DNA from: JAVSMW01 sp032027005
Lineage (GTDB): Bacteria; Bacillota; Thermincolia; Thermincolales; UBA2595
DNA length: 64,000 nucleotides
NCBI GenBank assembly: GCA_032027005.1
Contig: JAVSMW010000003.1
Span: 291,499 to 355,498 of the forward strand
Direction of reading: 5' to 3'
Part shown: positions 50,265-59,503 of the stretch, piece by piece
Layout of the letters: each line of letters starts with the position of its first letter
Numbering within the stretch: the stretch's first letter is position 1
Made by a program: the position numbers and the translations under genes
The notes under the pieces: generated by a model
Told to the model about the DNA's origin: nothing
What the model saw: only the letters and a program-made list of their open reading frames with translations
The model's database searches: none

Positions 50265-51440
50265 TTAGCTTAATGCCTGGGCCAGATCTTCAATTATGTC
50301 ATCAGCTTCTTCAATGCCAATTGATACCCGGATTAATTTGTCCGAAATACCACCTTTGAACCGGAATTCAGGGGGAACATTATAGTGGACAGCAGCTACC
50401 GGCTGGGTAATTAAAGACTCTACTGAGCCAAGGCTTACAGCCCTGGTAAACAGCTTTACCCGATTCAGCATAGTGTCTACCTGTTTGGTATCACCTTTAA
50501 TTTCAAAGCTTAGAACTCCCCCGAATCCACTCATTTGCTCTTTGGCCAGGAGGTGCTGTGGATGACTGGGCAACCCAGGGTAATATACATTTTCGACCTT
50601 CGGGTGATTATGTAAAAATTCTGCAACTGCCTGGCCATTTTGATTATGCTGCTTCATTCTCAGGCCAAAAGTCTTCAAGCCCCTAAGTAAAAGCCAGGCA
50701 TCAAAGCCATTAAGATTACCGCCCATTTTGCGGAAAATGTTAATACATGTATCTATATAACCTGCGTCTCCAAGAATGGCTCCTGCCATTATATCACTGT
50801 GGCCATTTAGGTATTTTGTACAACTGTGAACAACTACATCAGCACCTAAATCCAGGGGCTTTTGGTTGTACGGGGTAGCAAAAGTATTGTCAATAACAAG
50901 CTTGATACCGCGTTCATGAGCGAAATCGGCAATTTTTCTGATGTCATATATTCTTAAGCTTGGATTGCTGGGAGTTTCCAGAAAAATCACCCTGGTATTT
51001 TCTCGCATAGCAGCTTCGATTTGATTGAGATCTCCGGGATCAACAAAAGTTGTGTTAATCCCTAACCTCGGGAAAACTTCATGAAACAGCCCAAAACTGC
51101 CACCATAAACATCCGGGTGGCTTATTATATGTTCCCCTGCCTGAACCAGAGCCATGATGGAAACTGAGGTCGCCGCCATCCCTGAACTCAGCACGAGGCC
51201 TTTTTCCGCCCCTTCCAAAAATGCCAGTTTTTCTTCTACCATTGTGTAGTTGGGGTTTCCATACCTCGTATAAATATACCCTTGCGCCCGTCCCTCCATC
51301 AAATCAAGCATGCTTTCATTAGTTTCGAAGGCAAAGGTAGTGGTTTGGTAAATGGGCGGAATCACCGAACCAGTGGCGGGGTCAGGCCTTTCTCCAACAT
51401 GTACCAGGTTACTGTTGAGGCCGCTAAACTTTTTCTTCAT
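50265..51440 (-). CDS. PLP-dependent trans-sulfuration enzyme (methionine gamma-lyase/cystathionine gamma-lyase type)
   Basis: The 391-residue enzyme has YTRYGNPNYTMVEEKLAFLE, VIDNTFATPYNQKPLDLGAD and the PLP lysine in HSCTKYLNGHSDIMAGA. The family includes cystathionine synthase and lyase and methionine gamma-lyase; the sequence pattern is closest to methionine gamma-lyase, but I cannot fix the substrate. Its upstream region has the conserved 26-bp operator and an attenuator-like hairpin. Confidence 0.85.
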   Translation of the reverse strand: MKKKFSGLNSNLVHVGERPDPATGSVIPPIYQTTTFAFETNESMLDLMEGRAQGYIYTRYGNPNYTMVEEKLAFLEGAEKGLVLSSGMAATSVSIMALVQAGEHIISHPDVYGGSFGLFHEVFPRLGINTTFVDPGDLNQIEAAMRENTRVIFLETPSNPSLRIYDIRKIADFAHERGIKLVIDNTFATPYNQKPLDLGADVVVHSCTKYLNGHSDIMAGAILGDAGYIDTCINIFRKMGGNLNGFDAWLLLRGLKTFGLRMKQHNQNGQAVAEFLHNHPKVENVYYPGLPSHPQHLLAKEQMSGFGGVLSFEIKGDTKQVDTMLNRVKLFTRAVSLGSVESLITQPVAAVHYNVPPEFRFKGGISDKLIRVSIGIEEADDIIEDLAQALS

Positions 51441-51494
51441 TAATAACTTCCACCTCTCTGTTGTAATAATTTACTAAGTTGATAGCCTGAGAAT

Positions 51495-51526
51495 AAAAAG
51501 CTGCCAGAGGGGTTATCCCCTCCGGC
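51495..51526 (-). terminator. Attenuator-like hairpin in the trans-sulfuration gene leader
   Basis: On the minus strand GCCGGAGGGG, loop ATAA, CCCCTCTGGC is followed by AGCTTTTTATT. It lies between the operator (51576) and the start codon (51440), so it could stop transcription early. No known riboswitch core is visible upstream. Confidence 0.6.
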
Positions 51527-51575
51527 TGTATTAAAAGGAGCTATCTACATGTCATAAGTTTAGCACAATCATAAC

Positions 51576-51601
51576 TATAATAGAAATGCATAATTATCAT
51601 A
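51576..51601 (-). promoter_or_regulatory. 26-bp conserved operator, copy 3 (trans-sulfuration gene)
   Basis: Same core ATGCATAATTATCAT with TATAAT flank, 136 bases upstream of the start codon. Confidence 0.75.
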
Positions 51602-51625
51602 TAAGTTATTACACTTAAGCATATC

Positions 51626-51657
51626 AAAAAACTCCAGGTCATAAGCCCGGAGTTTTT
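51626..51657 (-). terminator. OsmC gene terminator
   Basis: AAAAACTCC pairs with GGAGTTTTT around a 14-base loop, five bases after the OsmC-like stop; usable on both strands. Confidence 0.8.
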
Positions 51658-51661
51658 AACT

Positions 51662-52192
51662 TTATGCAGTTCTCCTTTTTACAAGCTCAACATCAAGGTT
51701 TACACTCTTACTCAAGGTAAGTCCCACCGGCGAGGTAGAAATTACTCTTTGATGAACTTCCTCCAACTGTTCCAAAGAAGCTGAGCTTTTTAAAAATACC
51801 TTTGCTCTCACAGTAGTATAGCCAGGTAGCACATCTGAAGGCAGCCCGAAGAACCCGGGCAGATCAATATCACCTTCCAGTTCTATTTCTATTTTCTGCA
51901 GCTCAATTCCCAGCATAGCCGCATTCAAAGAGTAGCCCACTACCAGGCAGCTCCCTAGGGCAGCCAAAACCATTTCTACAGGGTTTGGAGCAGTATCTGT
52001 CCCGCCTAAGTCTGGCGGCTCGTCTATGGCCACCTTGAACCCGCGGATGTCTGATTCAGATTTTGTCCCGCCTTTCCAAACAGTTCTTGACCGCCACATA
52101 GTTTTGCCGAATTCGGGGTTGTTTTTGACGGTCTCGATTATTTTCTGACCAACTTCCAGATTAATGCCATTAACTTCGGACATAGAAATCAA
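51662..52192 (-). CDS. OsmC-family peroxiredoxin-like protein
   Basis: The 176-residue protein has the OsmC fold with GTDTAPNPVEMVLAALGSCLVVG, including the cysteine typical of YhfA/OsmC proteins, and SASLEELEEVHQRVISTSPVG-like later text. These proteins reduce organic hydroperoxides or act in sulfur redox. It has the conserved 26-bp operator upstream, linking it to the selD and trans-sulfuration genes. Confidence 0.85.
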   Translation of the reverse strand: MISMSEVNGINLEVGQKIIETVKNNPEFGKTMWRSRTVWKGGTKSESDIRGFKVAIDEPPDLGGTDTAPNPVEMVLAALGSCLVVGYSLNAAMLGIELQKIEIELEGDIDLPGFFGLPSDVLPGYTTVRAKVFLKSSASLEQLEEVHQRVISTSPVGLTLSKSVNLDVELVKRRTA

Positions 52193-52282
52193 CTCCTTTT
52201 TTTATTTTTTTGGAAATTATGCTAATAAAAATACTGCCAAATTATACTGTGCTGCTTAGTATAAGCTTAGCATATTTATTAC

Positions 52283-52308
52283 TATAATTGAAATGCATAA
52301 TTATCATA
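52283..52308 (-). promoter_or_regulatory. 26-bp conserved operator, copy 4 (OsmC gene)
   Basis: Identical over the full length to the copy at 43053-43078, 91 bases upstream of the OsmC-like start codon. Confidence 0.75.
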
Positions 52309-52334
52309 TAACTTATAATAATAGCTTATAGCTT

Positions 52335-52381
52335 AAATAAAAAAACAGCCGTATCTGATCATTTTGGGTCAAACACGGCTG
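52335..52381 (-). terminator. metF terminator
   Basis: CAGCCGT (52346-52352) pairs with ACGGCTG (52375-52381), followed on the minus strand by a T run (52345-52335), directly after the metF stop. Confidence 0.8.
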
Positions 52382-52394
52382 CTGCATTTTTCAG

Positions 52395-53276
52395 CTATAG
52401 TATTCCTTCGTTCCTCAGGCGATTAACGATTCCCACAGTGGAGCTGCTGCGATCCATGGTATAAATATGCAAACCCGGCACCCCTGCTTTGAGCAGTCCC
52501 CTAATTTTCTCTGCCGCAAAATCAATCCCGAAGTTCCCAAGGGCCTCAGTGTCTCCTTCAGGTAAAGCGGCAATCCCCTGACGAATTTCATCGGTAATGG
52601 TGGCTCCACACAATTTGGCTAGATTCTCCATCATTTTAACACTATAGATGGGCATTACTCCTGGCATTATGGGAACATTTATCCCAACAGCCCGGCACCG
52701 TTCCACAAAATCAAAAAAATACTGATTGTCGTAGAAATAGTTGCAGATTATGTAATCAGCCCCGTTCTCCACCTTAAGCTTAACGAACTCGATATCTTTT
52801 TCCCTGCTTTCACATTCGATATGACCCTCGGGGTAACCCGTGGCACCCATGCAAAAGTCGTAACGAGGGCTAATAAATGACAGCAGGTCAGAGGCGTGAG
52901 CCATGCTTTGCGGATGAGGCACAAAATCCTCGGCATCATGGGGCGGGTCTCCCCGGGCAACTAAGATATTCTCTATCCCCAAGGCCTTATAATCATCCAA
53001 GACTGATGTAATATCCTCAGGTCCCAATCCAAACCCGGTAAAATAGGCAATAACCTCCAGGCCTTTCTCATTTTTTAATTTTTCCACCAATTGATACGAC
53101 CCTTCCCTGGTGGAACCCCCGGCCCCAAAGGTGACGGAAACAAAATCCGGATTCAGGGCAGCTAATTCATCAATGGTTTTTTCAAGATTTTCCGCGCCTT
53201 TGGGAGTCCTGGCCGGAAACAACTCAAAAGAAATTGTCGGCTTTTCTTTAGACTTCCAAATGTCTGTTACTCTCAC
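52395..53276 (-). CDS. metF: Methylenetetrahydrofolate reductase
   Basis: The 293-residue TIM-barrel protein has ISFELFPARTPKGAENL, FVSVTFGAGGSTREGS, ILVARGDPPHD and PIMPGVMPIYSVK, the standard MetF pattern. It reduces methylene-THF to methyl-THF for methionine synthesis or the acetyl-CoA pathway. GTG start with GGAGG upstream. It has no partner MetV or RnfC-like gene beside it. Confidence 0.95.
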   Translation of the reverse strand: MRVTDIWKSKEKPTISFELFPARTPKGAENLEKTIDELAALNPDFVSVTFGAGGSTREGSYQLVEKLKNEKGLEVIAYFTGFGLGPEDITSVLDDYKALGIENILVARGDPPHDAEDFVPHPQSMAHASDLLSFISPRYDFCMGATGYPEGHIECESREKDIEFVKLKVENGADYIICNYFYDNQYFFDFVERCRAVGINVPIMPGVMPIYSVKMMENLAKLCGATITDEIRQGIAALPEGDTEALGNFGIDFAAEKIRGLLKAGVPGLHIYTMDRSSSTVGIVNRLRNEGIL

Positions 53277-53544
53277 AATACTTCCTCCTTATTTTCAACT
53301 TTGCAGCCTCTCGGAGCTCGTTATTTAAGTTTTTACCAATAGAGTTATTCACTGTATATACGGAATATTCCTGCCCTGGTTATAACTTTAGCCCCTAACT
53401 GCGAAAGGAATTTCCTGCAATAATTGAAAATGAGAAAAGACCTCCGAGTTAAACAAAGGTCTTAATACTAATCAAATAAATTCAAATACATTGGAATACA
53501 ATCTTCGGTATATTCATCATATAAGGAAACTTTTTCATATAAAA

Positions 53545-53700
53545 TTATTTATCAGTTTCTTTCATCATTTTAGCAAATTTTTGACATCTTGCTAAAAATT
53601 CTGGTTTTATAGTGTTATTTCTGCTGTCTTCCAAAAACTTATTTGTTTTGCTTTTTTTTATTATAATTAGTTTATCACTGGGTCTTGCTAGAAGGGCCAT
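53545..53700 (-). CDS. Small basic protein of unknown function
   Basis: The ATG at 53700 has GGGGGTAATGAT upstream and gives 51 residues: MALLARPSDKLIIIKKSKTN and so on to KMMKETDK. The start LARPSDK is seen in small conserved proteins of related clostridia, but no function is known. An ATG at 53739 is also in frame. Confidence 0.5.
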   Translation of the reverse strand: MALLARPSDKLIIIKKSKTNKFLEDSRNNTIKPEFLARCQKFAKMMKETDK

Positions 53701-53912
53701 ATCATTACCCCCTTGGTTGTTATTATTTTTCTTAACCATATTGTACCATCTCCATATAGCAATATCAATAATATTCTATATTATGCGCAATTTGGAGATG
53801 TTTAGACTATCGTTTAAAGAAGCTTCTATGGTGTATTACTCCTCCGATATTTATCTTTCACATGTGAAATAATATAATAGAGAAAAAAGAGCGTAGGAGG
53901 AATTTAAAGGAA

Positions 53913-55724
53913 ATGACTACTGAAGATCGCCAGGAAGGCCAAAAATACCAGGACAGAAATGACATCCCGGAACAATATCTCTGGAAGGTCAAGGACATCT
54001 ACGCCGGTGATGAGTTATGGGAAAAGGATTTTAAGACAGTTGCCGAACATCTGGAAAAGGTCCGGAATTACAGGGGACATGTAGCAGAATCGGCCAAAAA
54101 TTTATATCAAACCCTGGAACTGCAAAATAAAGTTTTCACCCTTTTAGAAAAAATAATGGCTTACGCCAGCCTTAAAAGGGATCAAAATACCGCTGACCAG
54201 CATAACCAGGGCCTGTCCGACAGGGCCACTGCCCTGGCAGTGCAGGCAGAGGGAGAGCTATCCTTTGTTGTTCCGGAAATTCTGAAACTGGAACCTGCTC
54301 AGACTGAAGCCTATTGCACGCAGGAAGCGGGCCTCCGGAGCTACCGCCACTTCCTGGATAACCTTTACAGACAGCAAAAACACTACCTCTCCTCTGAGGA
54401 AGAAGAAATTCTCGCCCTTTGCGGTGAAGTCATGCAGGGGCCCCATACCATTTTCAGTCTGTTGACAAATGCGGATATCCAATTCCCTGAAATAGAGGCA
54501 GACGGCGAAAAAATCCGCCTGACCCAGGGCAGCTTTATCGAGTTTATGCATGACCCGGACCGTAATGTCAGGCGTGAAGCCCATCACGGTTTATATCAAA
54601 CCTTTGCCGCTTATGCCAATACCCTGGGGGCAACATACAGCAGCAGTGTTAAGGGCAATTTATTTCAGGCCAGAGTAAGACGCTACCGATCAGCACTGGA
54701 GTCTGCCCTGGACCCTGACAACCTGCCCCTTACATTCTATGACAATCTGTTAGATTCCGTACACCGGCACCTGCCGGCACTGCACCGGTATGTGGAACTA
54801 AAAAAGAAGGTTCTCAAGGTCGACGAACTGCAGCCCTATGACCTTTATGTGCCTTTAACCAGCAGCAGCCACTGGAAGCCCCAGGTGGAGGCAGCTGAAC
54901 AAACTGTACTCAGGGGCCTCACCGTAATGGGCAAGGAATACTCCGCGCTCCTGGAAAAAGGTTTTCGTGAGCGCTGGGTAGATGTGTATGAAACCAAGGG
55001 TAAAAGAAGCGGGGCCTATTCCATGGGAGTTTACGGGGTTCACCCTTATGTTCTTTTGAATTATCATCCCAGTCTGGAAAACGTTTTCACCATTGCCCAT
55101 GAAATGGGTCATGCCCTGCATAGTTACTATACAAACAACATTCAGCCTTATGTTTATACCCATTACCCAATTTTACTGGCAGAGGTGGCCTCAACTGTCA
55201 ATGAAGCCCTGCTCTTCAAGCACCTGCTGAACCAGGCAGAGCCCTCCGAAAAAGCGGCACTCCTGGAAAAGAACCTGGAACAATTCCGTACTACAGTTTT
55301 CAGACAGCTTTTGTTTGCCGAATTCGAGAAAAAGGTCCATGACCTGGCAGAAGCCGGGCAGCCGCTGACCCCGGCCAAATTTAGTGAAGTATATGGCGAC
55401 TTGCTTAAGGAGTACTATGGCCCTAAACTTGTACTGGATGACTATATCCGGGGCGAATGGGCCAGAATTCCCCATTTCTACTCAGCCTTCTATGTTTATA
55501 AGTATGCCACCGGATTTTCCTCAGCTGTAGCTATTTCTGAGATGATTCTGGCGGAAGGAAAACCGGCTGTAGATCGTTACATTGAATTCCTGAAAAGCGG
55601 AAGTTCTGGTTATCCCTTAGACCTCCTGAGCAAAGCCGGAGTTAACCTGGCAGACGGTACACCGGTGAATAAAGCCCTCGACTTATTTGAAAAGCGCCTA
55701 AAGGAATTTGAAGCTTTAATATAA
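53913..55724 (+). CDS. pepF: Oligoendopeptidase F
   Basis: The 603-residue protein is a cytosolic M3 metallopeptidase: N-terminal helical domain (IPEQYLWKVKDIYAGDELWEK, in parts) and zinc motif AHEMGHALHSYY, with the third ligand glutamate in LLAEVASTVNEALL. It degrades peptides of about 7-17 residues. Strong GGAGG upstream. It is a single-gene unit ended by the hairpin at 55747-55785. Confidence 0.95.
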   Translation: MTTEDRQEGQKYQDRNDIPEQYLWKVKDIYAGDELWEKDFKTVAEHLEKVRNYRGHVAESAKNLYQTLELQNKVFTLLEKIMAYASLKRDQNTADQHNQGLSDRATALAVQAEGELSFVVPEILKLEPAQTEAYCTQEAGLRSYRHFLDNLYRQQKHYLSSEEEEILALCGEVMQGPHTIFSLLTNADIQFPEIEADGEKIRLTQGSFIEFMHDPDRNVRREAHHGLYQTFAAYANTLGATYSSSVKGNLFQARVRRYRSALESALDPDNLPLTFYDNLLDSVHRHLPALHRYVELKKKVLKVDELQPYDLYVPLTSSSHWKPQVEAAEQTVLRGLTVMGKEYSALLEKGFRERWVDVYETKGKRSGAYSMGVYGVHPYVLLNYHPSLENVFTIAHEMGHALHSYYTNNIQPYVYTHYPILLAEVASTVNEALLFKHLLNQAEPSEKAALLEKNLEQFRTTVFRQLLFAEFEKKVHDLAEAGQPLTPAKFSEVYGDLLKEYYGPKLVLDDYIRGEWARIPHFYSAFYVYKYATGFSSAVAISEMILAEGKPAVDRYIEFLKSGSSGYPLDLLSKAGVNLADGTPVNKALDLFEKRLKEFEALI

Positions 55725-55746
55725 ACCAATATATCAGGTAATGCAA

Positions 55747-55785
55747 GAAACCGTTTTTAGCCCTTTGGACTGAAAACGGTTTTTG
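55747..55785 (+). terminator. pepF terminator (bidirectional)
   Basis: AAACCGTTTTTAG pairs with CTGAAAACGGTTT, followed by T residues; on the other strand it could end the activase transcript. Confidence 0.8.
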
Positions 55786-55798
55786 TTGTTTGGACTTG

Positions 55799-56578
55799 CT
55801 ATAAAAACTGTCTGCAATTAACTCTTGATGCCAGAATTGCTGCACCTAGAGCGCCAATAATTTGAGGTTCTTCAGGAACATTTACCTTACAGCCTAGGAT
55901 ATCTGATAAAATTTTACACATCCCTTGGTTCTTGGCAACACCACCGGTAAAAGTTACTCCATTGACTAAGCCCAGCGAACCTGTCATGGTTGAAATTCTT
56001 CTGGCTACAGAGTGATATAAACCCGCAACTATTCTTTCTTTTGCTTCACCGGCCGCCAAAAGACTAATCACTTCTGATTCGGCAAAGACCGTACACATGC
56101 TGTTGATATTGACAGGTTCAGCTGTTACCATTTCGCCCAACTGGTCCAGTTCCAGTCCGAGGGTTAAGGCCATTACTTGCAGAAACCTCCCGGTACCGGC
56201 GGCACATTTGTCATTCATGACAAAGTTTTCCACTTTCCCCTGTTTATTTATCAAGATGGTTTTACTATCCTGCCCGCCGATATCAATAACGAGATTGTTC
56301 TCCGGATACCAACGGCTGGCTCCTAAAGCATGGCAGGTAATTTCAGTCACTGCCTTATCCGCAAAACCCAGAGCTACCCTGCCGTAACCGGTGCCAACAA
56401 TATACCTGACAGAACCAGCGGTAATCCCCGCCTTTTCCACGGCCTTTTCAAAGACTTCACGCCCGGATTCTTTGGGGCTCCATCCGGTTGGCTGGATAGC
56501 GCTGGCAGCTATTTCACCATTTTTTAATATTACGGCCTTGGCGGCCACTGATCCAACATCTATACCTATGTAATACAT
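55799..56578 (-). CDS. 2-hydroxyacyl-CoA dehydratase activase-type ATPase (BadF/HgdC family)
   Basis: The ATG at 56578 gives 259 residues with the ASKHA signatures IGIDVGSVAAKAVIL, VIDIGGQDSKTI, MNDKCAAGTGRF and FTGGVAKNQGM. The cysteines C in NDKCAAG and SMCTVFAE hold the 4Fe-4S cluster between two subunits. It hydrolyses ATP to pass low-potential electrons to its partner, here the double-cubane protein encoded one base upstream. Confidence 0.9.
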   Translation of the reverse strand: MYYIGIDVGSVAAKAVILKNGEIAASAIQPTGWSPKESGREVFEKAVEKAGITAGSVRYIVGTGYGRVALGFADKAVTEITCHALGASRWYPENNLVIDIGGQDSKTILINKQGKVENFVMNDKCAAGTGRFLQVMALTLGLELDQLGEMVTAEPVNINSMCTVFAESEVISLLAAGEAKERIVAGLYHSVARRISTMTGSLGLVNGVTFTGGVAKNQGMCKILSDILGCKVNVPEEPQIIGALGAAILASRVNCRQFL

Positions 56579-56579
56579 A

Positions 56580-57854
56580 TTACTTCCCAATCATCTCCAG
56601 AAACGCCTGCACCCTGGTCTGCAGCTGACCCATATCCTCATCACTGAAATCACTTTCAATCTTGATTACTGGAATACCAGCTTCCTGCAGTGCTTTCTCC
56701 ACCTTTCGGTACTCAATGCTGTACGGTTGGCAGAACTGAAGGTTGTAATAAACCACCCCATCAGCTTTAAACTCTTTAGCCAGTCGGATAACATCATCAA
56801 CCCGGGCATCATTGGGTGTGAAGCAAGCACAGTTAATGCCCAGTCCTCTTTCGGCAATGGCTTCTAACTGCTGTTCCAGAGTCGTGCCATTTTCGCGCAC
56901 TGAATTCTCGAAATATCTGGTCCCTGTACAGGTCTCCTCGCATACTACAATTCCGCCGCTGCCTTCAATAACAGCATGGAGTTTCCAACTCGGAATGGGC
57001 TGCGGACTGCCGGTGATAAGAATCCTTGGGGTCCCTTTGGGGGTTACCCCTGCCCCTTTTTCTATCCTTTCCTCCAGTTCGTCACAGAGGGAATTAACCT
57101 TTTCAGTAAAGCGGCTGGGGTCATCAAAAAATGCCAGCTCGCTGATCAGGAGTGCGTCTTTCCCGGAAATAGGCGCGGGATCAGCTTTCCTGGCGTTATA
57201 CAACCTTTGCAGGGCCGACCTTTTCCGGTTGATCAGCTTTGTCGCCTCAGCAAGCTTATCAACCGTTATCTGATTACCTGATTCCTTTTCCATTTTATCT
57301 TTAAACCTTTTTACTTCTGCCAGCCATAATTCCTGATCGGCTTTTTCCTTCCGCTGGGGAAGTTCCATGACGTAGGTGGGAATGTATTCATCAAGGATCT
57401 CCCACGCTTTTTTCTTCCCATCGCAGGTAGTCTCCCCAACTACAAAATCTGATACCTGGAAGTAAGGACATATTCGATCAATTTTAAACCCAACACTGGC
57501 TTTAATTAGTGGGCAAAGATTCCTTGGCAGGACTTTTTCCCCTGTAGACACTGGAAATTGTGCCCCCGCACACAGTCCGATACTTACACCACCGGCAGCA
57601 ATAATTATTTCGTCCGGAACGAAAACGCAGAAGGAAGATACAACCCTGCCGCCTTTTTCTTTGTGGTCTACCAGCTCTTTTACCCTTATCCCGTGGATAT
57701 CGCCCACCACAAAATCAAAAAAGTCCATTCCTTTTGGCCTGTTATTCTGCTCTAAAAATAATTCTCCGTAAATCGCCGGTACCGGAGCCAAAAATTCATC
57801 ATGTTTTTCCATGTCAATTCCCAGGTCTTCCCACATTTTACGCCAATCACTCAT
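56580..57854 (-). CDS. Double-cubane-cluster anaerobic reductase (HgdB-like)
   Basis: The 424-residue protein belongs to the HgdB/BcrB/FldB fold. It has conserved cysteines in SFCVFVPDE, IGLCAGAQFP, NLCPLIKAS, DRICPYF, TTCDGKKK, CEETCTG and QFCQPYS, as in the double-cubane proteins (DCCP) rather than true dehydratases. DCCP with its activase performs ATP-driven low-potential reductions; in Carboxydothermus it reduces small molecules such as acetylene. The physiological substrate is unknown. Confidence 0.82.
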   Translation of the reverse strand: MSDWRKMWEDLGIDMEKHDEFLAPVPAIYGELFLEQNNRPKGMDFFDFVVGDIHGIRVKELVDHKEKGGRVVSSFCVFVPDEIIIAAGGVSIGLCAGAQFPVSTGEKVLPRNLCPLIKASVGFKIDRICPYFQVSDFVVGETTCDGKKKAWEILDEYIPTYVMELPQRKEKADQELWLAEVKRFKDKMEKESGNQITVDKLAEATKLINRKRSALQRLYNARKADPAPISGKDALLISELAFFDDPSRFTEKVNSLCDELEERIEKGAGVTPKGTPRILITGSPQPIPSWKLHAVIEGSGGIVVCEETCTGTRYFENSVRENGTTLEQQLEAIAERGLGINCACFTPNDARVDDVIRLAKEFKADGVVYYNLQFCQPYSIEYRKVEKALQEAGIPVIKIESDFSDEDMGQLQTRVQAFLEMIGK

Positions 57855-57925
57855 AGTTATCTCTCCCTCGATATATTATTCGTTTTCGTTAATAGTAGAC
57901 TTCGGGTTCACTTGAATTATTTCGT

Positions 57926-59503
57926 CTAATTATTTTGACAGGTTGTCGTGGGCTTCATTTTGAGCCTATGCCGTACCTCGATGACGATTCCAACAATACC
58001 GAGGGTCAAGATAGCGGTGATGAAAACGACCGCAGTTGGGAATGAAGCCGGGCTCACCTGGCCGGATTGGTTTTGCGCCAGCGCATTATAAGTCCGTACC
58101 AGTGCTTTACTGCCAACATCATTAAGGATATCAGAACCCGTGACACGCCCCTGACCAAGTACAAGATCGATGTTCTGAATATCAGGTCCACCTAAGTTCA
58201 CCGACTTATTGCCCAGCCTATCCTCGACGTACCAGGCCAGAACTTGGCCATTCTGAATATTGTCTACGACTATCTTGAAATATCCTTCCGGTCCTGTGGC
58301 ACTTCCTCCTGCCGGGATGGATATGGCCTCCTTATTGGTCCACATGATGCCAAAGTTATGCCCAGTAGGGCACCCGGCAGGCCATACCGAAAACCTCGAA
58401 TCCTGCGCGTAGTCCTGACCATAATTGAGGCTGAATACATCTCCATAGAGCTTAAGCTGCGCCTGACCATTGCGGAAAGCCTCGCTTGGTACTAGGAAAC
58501 CTGCTAGGTCCTTGTACTCAAAGAGTATCGCTTTACGAGCGGTGTTGTCTTCTAAAAGCCGGTCTTGCTGGATAGGTCCCAAATTCTTGTCAAAGACAAC
58601 CTGACCACCTTCCAGGACTTGTATCTTGGCGGTGCCCGCCTGCTGGTCAACATTGGATAAGTGGATAACTCGATCACCAGCTTTCCATTCTTGTCCGGCT
58701 TTGGCAAAACCATTGAAGATTTTGGTGTTTGCCAACAGCAGCCGCTCCATCCGAACTCCTGAGAGCCAGTCAAAGACCAGCTTCTCTTTGGATATCTCGC
58801 GGACTACGCCCTGATTGTACAACATATTAAAACGGTTTCCCTGCCACCAATTTGTCTCCGTCAATGAGAACACAGGCTTGCCGAAGGCCCATTCCCAATC
58901 AGTGCCGGCAATCGATCTGACGCTTAGTGTTTGATTGGACATAGTCTCGTGCCCAATAGAACCAAAATAATAGTAAACCTGCCCGCCAATAACGACACTA
59001 CCTCCAGTTGGAATGGTAACGTCTTTCTTGACATCAATCACCATTTCGAAATCGATATAGGTGGGCTGTTTGCCCAGATAGGAAATGGGCTCACCCTGGA
59101 GGGCATACTCACCACCCATTGTATCCTCTAAGTAAACAAGGCCCCCGGGGGGGATGACGACTTGGCCATTCTCGACCTTGCTTTGGCGGATCAATATACC
59201 ATCGTATTTCTTTTTCTCCTTGCCGTTGTCATCTTTCACTATTTTCCCCTGAGGAAGACCGGGCAGGCCAGGAACATAAGCAGGGTTTACCGGTTGGTCC
59301 TTGACGGCTGAAAGTGGCGGTGGAGTGACATCCTTGGTAGAAACAGGGTAGGCCAGCGGCACTCCAGGGTGAGCGGGGATAATTAAAGCAGCGGCGTCGG
59401 CATCAGATAATTGGGAATTTTCTGCCCAAGCCGGGACAGGAAATGCGAATGCCGCCATTGCAAAAAGCACTAAAATTGCTATTAATTGTTTTTTAATGAT
59501 CAT
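57926..59503 (-). CDS. Secreted, membrane-anchored protein of unknown function
   Basis: The ATG at 59503 (GGGAGG upstream) gives 525 residues with a signal peptide (QLIAILVLFAMAAFAFPVPAWA) and a C-terminal membrane helix (AVVFITAILTLGIVGIVI) with a short basic tail. The exposed 450 residues are beta-rich with several short repeats of the form VIPPGGLVYLEDT, TIPTGGSVVIGG and SIPAGGSATGP. I do not recognise a family. It overlaps the end of the upstream membrane-protein gene by four bases, so they are made together. Confidence 0.75.
   Translation of the reverse strand: MIIKKQLIAILVLFAMAAFAFPVPAWAENSQLSDADAAALIIPAHPGVPLAYPVSTKDVTPPPLSAVKDQPVNPAYVPGLPGLPQGKIVKDDNGKEKKKYDGILIRQSKVENGQVVIPPGGLVYLEDTMGGEYALQGEPISYLGKQPTYIDFEMVIDVKKDVTIPTGGSVVIGGQVYYYFGSIGHETMSNQTLSVRSIAGTDWEWAFGKPVFSLTETNWWQGNRFNMLYNQGVVREISKEKLVFDWLSGVRMERLLLANTKIFNGFAKAGQEWKAGDRVIHLSNVDQQAGTAKIQVLEGGQVVFDKNLGPIQQDRLLEDNTARKAILFEYKDLAGFLVPSEAFRNGQAQLKLYGDVFSLNYGQDYAQDSRFSVWPAGCPTGHNFGIMWTNKEAISIPAGGSATGPEGYFKIVVDNIQNGQVLAWYVEDRLGNKSVNLGGPDIQNIDLVLGQGRVTGSDILNDVGSKALVRTYNALAQNQSGQVSPASFPTAVVFITAILTLGIVGIVIEVRHRLKMKPTTTCQNN

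Noticed and set aside
53277..53360. SAM or folate riboswitch upstream of metF
   Set aside because: The leader is short and none of the conserved riboswitch cores is present.
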